From: Lithobates sylvaticus
Lineage: Eukaryota > Chordata > Amphibia > Anura > Ranidae
NCBI GenBank assembly: GCA_028564925.1
Contig: CM053030.1
Location: forward strand, 509,202-573,201
DNA: 64,000 bases
Direction of reading: 5' to 3'
The position numbers were made by a program, and so were the translations under genes. The notes under the pieces are model-generated. The model saw only the letters and a list, made by a program, of their open reading frames with translations, did no database searches and had not been told where the DNA came from. Shown in pieces: positions 59,028 to 64,000 of this stretch. Each line of letters begins with the position of its first letter. The first letter of the stretch is position 1.

Positions 59028-61385
59028 GGGGACAGGGTCAGTAACATGGGGGGTAGGGTCAGTAACAGGGGGGACAGGGAAAGTAACAGAGGGGGGACAG
59101 GGAAAGTAACAGAGGGGGGACAGGGAAAGTAACAGAGGGGGGACAGGGTCAGTAACATGGGGGGCAGGTTCAGTAACAGAGGGGGGACAGGGTCAGTAAC
59201 AGAGGGGGGACAGGGTCAGCAACATGGGGGCACAGGGTCAGTAACATGGGGGCAGGAACAGTAACAGAGGGGGGACAGGGAAAGTAACAGAGGGGTGGAA
59301 CAAGATCAGTAACAGAAGGGAAAAGGGCATGTAACGTGGGGGGACAGTGTCAGTAACATGGGGGGCAGGGTCAATAACAGAGGGGGAAAAGGGAAAGTAA
59401 CAGAGGGGGGGCAGGGTCAGTAACAGAGGGGGGGCAGGGAAAGTAACAGAGGGGGGGGCAGGGAAAGTAACAGAGGGGGGACAGGGAAATTAACAGAGGG
59501 GGGAACAGGTTCAGTAACATGGGGGGGGGGAGGGGGCAGGGTCAGTAGCAGAGGGGGGACAGGGAAAGTAACAGAGGGGGGACAGGGTCAGTAACATGGG
59601 GGGCAGGGTCAGTAACAGAGGGGGGGCAGGGAAAGTAACAGAGGGGGGCAGGGAAAGTAACAGAGGGGGGACAGGGAAATTAACAGAGGGGGGAACAGGT
59701 TCAGTAACATGGGGGGAGGGGGCAGGGTCAGTAGCAGAGGGGGGACAGGGAAAGTAACAGAGGGGGGACAGGGTCAGTAACATGGGGGGCAGGGTCAGTA
59801 ACAGAGGGGGGGCAGGGAAAGTAACAGAGGGATACAGGGTCATTACCAGAGGGGGCACAGGGTAAATAACATGGGGGGCAGGGTCAGCGTCACAGGGTCA
59901 GTAACATGGGGGGGCAGGGTCAGTAACATTGGGGGGACAAGGTCAGTAACATGGAAGTAACAGAGGGGGGACAGGGTCGGTACCAGAAGGGAAAAGGGCA
60001 TGTAACATGGTGGGACAGTGTCAGTAACATGGGGGTGGGCCAGCAGGGTCAGTAACAGAGTCGGAAAAGGGAAAGTAACAGAGGGGGGCAGGGTCAGTAA
60101 CAAAGGGGGGGGCAGGGTCAGTAACAGAGGGGGGGGGGCAGGGCAAGTAACATGGGGGTACAGTGTCAGTAACATGGGGGTGGGCCAGCAGGGTCAGTAA
60201 CAGAGGGGTAAAAGGGAAAGTAACAGAGGGGGGCAGGGTCAGTAACAAAGGGGGGGCAGGGTCAGTAACAGAGGGGGGGGAGGGCAAGTAACATGGAGGG
60301 ACAATGTCAGTAACATGGGGGTGGGCCAGCAGGGTCAGTAACAGAGGGGGAAAGGGAAAGTAACAGAGGGGCAGGGTCAGTAACAAAGGGGGGGCAGGGG
60401 CAGTAACAGAGGGGGGGCAGGGCAAGTAACATGGATGGACAGTGTCAGTAACATGGGGGTGGGCCAGCAGGGTCAGTAACAGAGGGGGAAAAGGGAAAGT
60501 AACAGAGGGGGGCAGGGTCAGTAACAGAGGGGGGGCAGGGAAAGTAACAGAGGGGGGGACAGGTAAAGTAACATGGGGGTAGGTTCAGTAACATGGGGGG
60601 GGGCAGGGTCAGTAACAGAGGGGGGACAGGGTAAATAACATGGGGGCAGGGTCAGTGTCACAGGGGGGATAGGATCAGTAAAATGGGGGGCAGGGTCAGT
60701 AACATGGGGGGCAGGGTCAGTAACTTGAGGGGAAAGGATCAGTAGCATGGGGGGCAGGGTCAGTAACATGAGGGGACAGGATCAGTAGCACGGGGGGGCA
60801 GGGTCAGTAACATGAGGGGACAGGATCAGTAGCACGGGGGGGCAGGGTCAGTAACATGGGGGGCAGGGTCAGTTACATGAGGGGACAGGATTAGTAGCAC
60901 GGGGGGGACGGGGTCAGTAACATGGGGGGGGGACGGGGTCAGTAACATGGGCGGGGGTCAGTAACATGGGGGGGTCAGTAAAATGAGGGGACAGGGTCAG
61001 TAACATGGGGGGGGGGGGGGGGGGTCAGTAACATGGGGGGGGACGGGGTCAGTAACATGGGCGGGGGTCAGTAACATGGGGGGGGGGACGGGGTCAGTAA
61101 CATGGGGGGGACAGGGTCAGTAACATGGGGGGGGATGGGGTCAGTAACATGGGGGGGGGGACGGGGTCAGTAACATGGGGGGGACGGGGTCAGTAACATG
61201 GGCGGGGGTCAGTAACATGGGGGGGGGTCAGTAACATGGGGGGGGGGACGGGGTCAGTAACATGGGCGGGGGTCAGTAACATGGGGGGGGGGGGGTCAGT
61301 AACATGGGGGGACGGGGTCAGTAACATGGGGGGACAGGGTCAGTAACATGGGGGGGACAGGGTCAGTAACATGGGGGGACGGGGT
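59028..61385. repeat. G-rich minisatellite, about 22-bp units
   Basis: About 100 units combine CAGGGTCAGTAACA (or CAGGGAAAGTAACA) with TGGGGGG or GAGGGGGG. The length of the G run varies from unit to unit and reaches about 15 near 61,010. Longer repeating blocks are visible; for example a segment with ATGGGGGTGGGCCAGCAGGG recurs near 60,030, 60,175, 60,315 and 60,453. The plus strand has many closely spaced G runs able to form G-quadruplexes. The right third (from about 60,890) has shortened ACGGGGTCAGTAACATGG-type units. Confidence 0.96.
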
Positions 61386-62037
61386 CACATGGCCTCCTTC
61401 CAAGCACGGACTGCATTGGCTATTGTTACCCCCGGTACCCCGATGACACATTTATGTCTCCTACAGGAATGGATTTTTGCTGCTTTCTGTATCACCCCAC
61501 AAGATGGCGACACTTTCCTCTTCCTCCCCCTAAGAGCAGGAATGGGGGGGGGGGGTGCATTACATATGAAGGTCTGATGTCAGTTATTAGGACGTCCCCT
61601 CATGACATGCTCATCCTCTGCTTCCTGCTTTGCAGCACCGCACAGTGACTGCGCTTTACTGCTCCCCCTCACAATGGAAGTCTATGAGTCAGCCGACCTG
61701 CTGAGAGCAATGCGACCCTGAGAGGGCGATATCTGAGAGCGCCCCCTAGTTGTAGGCCATCTCTATATTTAACACCAAAATTCGGAAGATTAAAAGGGTA
61801 AAGAATCCCAGAATCCCCCTCACTGAGAATACTCTGCACAGGACCTGTCTGTCATCCTGATCCTCCGACTTCACGTGTGACTCCTTACTTCCCAACTCAC
61901 TGGATGCAAAGGATCAGCATGACAGCCAGGCAATGAGCATCTTCAGGTCAGCAATTGTGGGCTCAATACATTTCCTTATGTACCCCAATCCCCGTCTTCC
62001 CTTTCTTCCATTGTTATCCTTCTCCTCTGCTGCCCTG
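61386..62037. other. Spacer between G-rich and C-rich arrays
   Basis: Unique-looking sequence without a supported gene. It includes ACAAGATGGCGAC (61,500-61,512), a YY1-like core, and a short G run near 61,545. Open frames are under 70 codons. Confidence 0.5.
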
Positions 62038-64000
62038 CCCCCCCATATCCTCCTGTAGAGTCCCCCCATCCTCCTGCAGGGCCCCCCATCCTTCTGCAGG
62101 GCCCCCCCATCCTCCTGCAGGGCCCCCATCTTCCTGCAACCCCCCCCATCCTCCTGCAAAACCCCCCATCCTCCTGCAGGGCCCCCATCCTCCTGCAGAA
62201 CCCCCCCATCCTCCTGCAAAACCCTCATCCTCCTGCAGACCCCCCCTATCCTCCTGAAGACCCCCCCCCCATCCTCCTGCAAAACTCTTATCCTCCTGCA
62301 GGGCCCCCATCTTCCTGCAATACCCCCCATCCTCTTGTAGAGTCCCCCCATCCTCCTGCAGAACCCTCATCCTCCTGCAGGGCCCCCATCCTCCTGAAAA
62401 AAAAACATCCTCCTGCAGAACCCCCCCCCCCCCCCCCATCCTCCTGCAGGGCCCCCATCCTCCTGCAGGACCCCCCCATCCTCCTGCAGAGTCACCCATC
62501 CTCCTGCAAAACCCCCCATCCTCCTGCAGCCCCCCCCATCCATCCTCCTGCAAAACCCTCATCCTCCTGCAGGGCCCCCATCTTCCTGCAAACCCCCCCC
62601 CATCCTCCTGCAGGGCCCCCATCCTCCTGCAGACCCCCCCATCCTCCTGCAGACCCCCCCCATCCTCCTGCAGAACCCCCCCCCCCATCCTCCTGCAGGG
62701 CCCCCATCCTCCTGCAGACCCCCCCCCATCCTCCTGCAGAGTCCACCCATCCTCCTGCAAAACCCCCCATCCTCCTGCAGCCCCCCCCCCCCCCCATCCA
62801 TCCTCCTGCAAAACCCTCATCCTCCTGCAGGGCCCCCATCTTCCTGCAAACCCCCCCCCCATCCTCCTGCAGGGCCCCCATCCTCCTGCAGACCCCCCCC
62901 CCCATCCTCCTGCAGACCCCCCCATCCTCCTGCAGAGTCCACCCATCCTCCTGCAAAACCCCCCCCCCCCATCCTCCTGCAGACCCCCCATCCTCCTGCA
63001 GGACCCCCCCATCCTCCTGCAAAACCCTCATCCTCCTGCAGGGCCCCCATCCTCCTGCAGAACCCCCCCCCCCCATCCTCCTGCAGCCCCCCCATCCTCC
63101 TGCAAAACCCTCACCCTCCTGCAGGGCCCCCATCCTCCTGCAGAACCCCCCCCCATCCTCCTGCAGAACCCCCCCATCCTCCTGCAAAACCCTCATCCTC
63201 CTGCAGGGCCCCCATCTTCCTGCAGAACCCCCTCCATCCTCCAGCAAAACCCTCATCCTCCTGCAGTGCCCCCCCATCCTCCAGCAAAACCCTCATCCTC
63301 CTGCAAAACCCCCCATCCTCTTGTAGAGTCCCCCCATCTTCCTGCAAAACCTTCATCCTCCTGCAGACCCCCCATCCTCCTGCAGAGTCCACCCATCCTC
63401 CTGCAAAACTCTTATCCTCCTGCAGGGCCCCCATCTTCCTGCAATACCCCCCATCCTCTTGTAGAGTCCCCCTATCCTCCTGCAGAACCCTCATCCTCCT
63501 GCAGGGCCCCCATCCTCCTGAAAAAAAAAAACATCCTCCTGCAGAACCCCCCCCCATCCTCCTGCAGGGCCCCCATCCTCCTGCAGACCCCCCCATCCTC
63601 CTGCAGAGTCCACCCATCCTCCTGCAAAACCCCCCATCCTCCTGCAGGGCCCCCATCCTCCTGCAGAACCCTCATCCTCCTGCAGAACCCCCCCATCCTC
63701 CTGCAGGGCCCCCATCCTCCTGCAGACCCCCCATCCTCCTGCAGAGTCCACCCATCCTCCTGCAAAACCCCCCATCCTCCTGCAGGGCCCCCATCCTCCT
63801 GCAGAACCCCCCCATCCTCCTGCAGGGCCCCCATCCTCCTGCAGGGCCCCCCATCCTCCTGCAGAGTCCACCCATCCTCCTGCAAACCCCCCCCCCATCC
63901 TCCTGCAAAACTCTCATCCTCCTGCAGGGCCCCCATCTTCCTGCAATACCCCCCATCCTCTTGTAGAGTCCCCCTATCCTCCTGCAGAACCCCCCTCATC
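62038..64000. repeat. C-rich 19-20-bp minisatellite, runs off the window
   Basis: About 100 units of CATCCTCCTGCAG followed by AACCCCCC, GGCCCCC, ACCCCCC or AGTCCACC. Most units contain CTGCAG. A block with ATCCTCTTGTAGAGTCCCCC and CTTCCTGCAATACC recurs near 62,310, 63,300, 63,440 and 63,940, and a block with an A-rich GAAAAAAAAACATCC unit recurs near 62,395 and 63,520, giving a larger period of about 1.1 kb. Minus-strand frames of up to 332 codons (GGWGPCRRM-like) are repeat shadows. The array is still running at the right edge. Confidence 0.96.

Noticed and set aside
62014-63277. Glycine-rich minus-strand frames of 261 and 332 codons, resembling a glycine-rich structural protein
   Set aside because: The frames are translations of a 19-20-bp C-rich minisatellite and shift between three peptide patterns as unit length changes.

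Overview
The window looks like a piece of an amphibian (frog) genome, probably a ranid. The reasons are vertebrate exon-intron structure in an asb10-like gene, Tc1/mariner and hAT-type DNA transposons, and an insert at 56.8-57.2 kb whose ends resemble a PIF/Harbinger-like MITE that I recall from ranid sequence (recall only). About four fifths of the window is tandem repeat or transposon. I see no prokaryotic genes, CRISPR arrays, rRNA or tRNA genes.

Layout. 1-35,068: one satellite array with monomers of about 81, 82 or 88-89 bp and roughly 410 copies, arranged in duplicated multi-monomer blocks. It is interrupted once by a 955-bp hAT-like element (11,866-12,820) that duplicated 8 bp of the monomer. 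35.1-39.2 kb: a Tc1-type fragment, unremarkable sequence, a 62-copy 24-bp minisatellite, and a complete non-autonomous hAT element. 39,186-51,826: three plus-strand exons encoding the C-terminal 267 residues of ASB10 (ankyrin repeats plus SOCS box). The first intron holds a 75-copy 29-bp minisatellite and a truncated hAT-like element. The second intron holds smaller repeats, a CRE/TATA cluster and a three-level transposon nest at 45,118-50,884. In that nest a Tc1-like element contains a 69-copy 30-bp minisatellite grown from its own transposase gene, and its right arm is split by a 1.85-kb element that itself carries a 639-bp hAT-like insert.

51,949-58,585: beginning about 120 bp past the asb10 stop, a composite 33+29-bp minisatellite, split by the 343-bp Harbinger-like MITE. 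59.0-61.4 kb: a G-rich (plus strand) minisatellite of about 22-bp units. 62.0-64.0 kb: a C-rich minisatellite of 19-20-bp units that runs off the window end.

The only host gene I can support is asb10. Its upstream exons (N-terminus and early ankyrin repeats) were not found between 35 kb and 39 kb. If the gene is intact, they lie left of the window and the whole 34-kb satellite sits inside an asb10 intron. Most long open frames here are by-products of repeat units whose length is a multiple of three (81, 24, 30 and 33 bp), not genes. The main themes are repeated birth of minisatellites inside or beside DNA transposons, and a satellite monomer that reads as a complete splice cassette on the strand of asb10.
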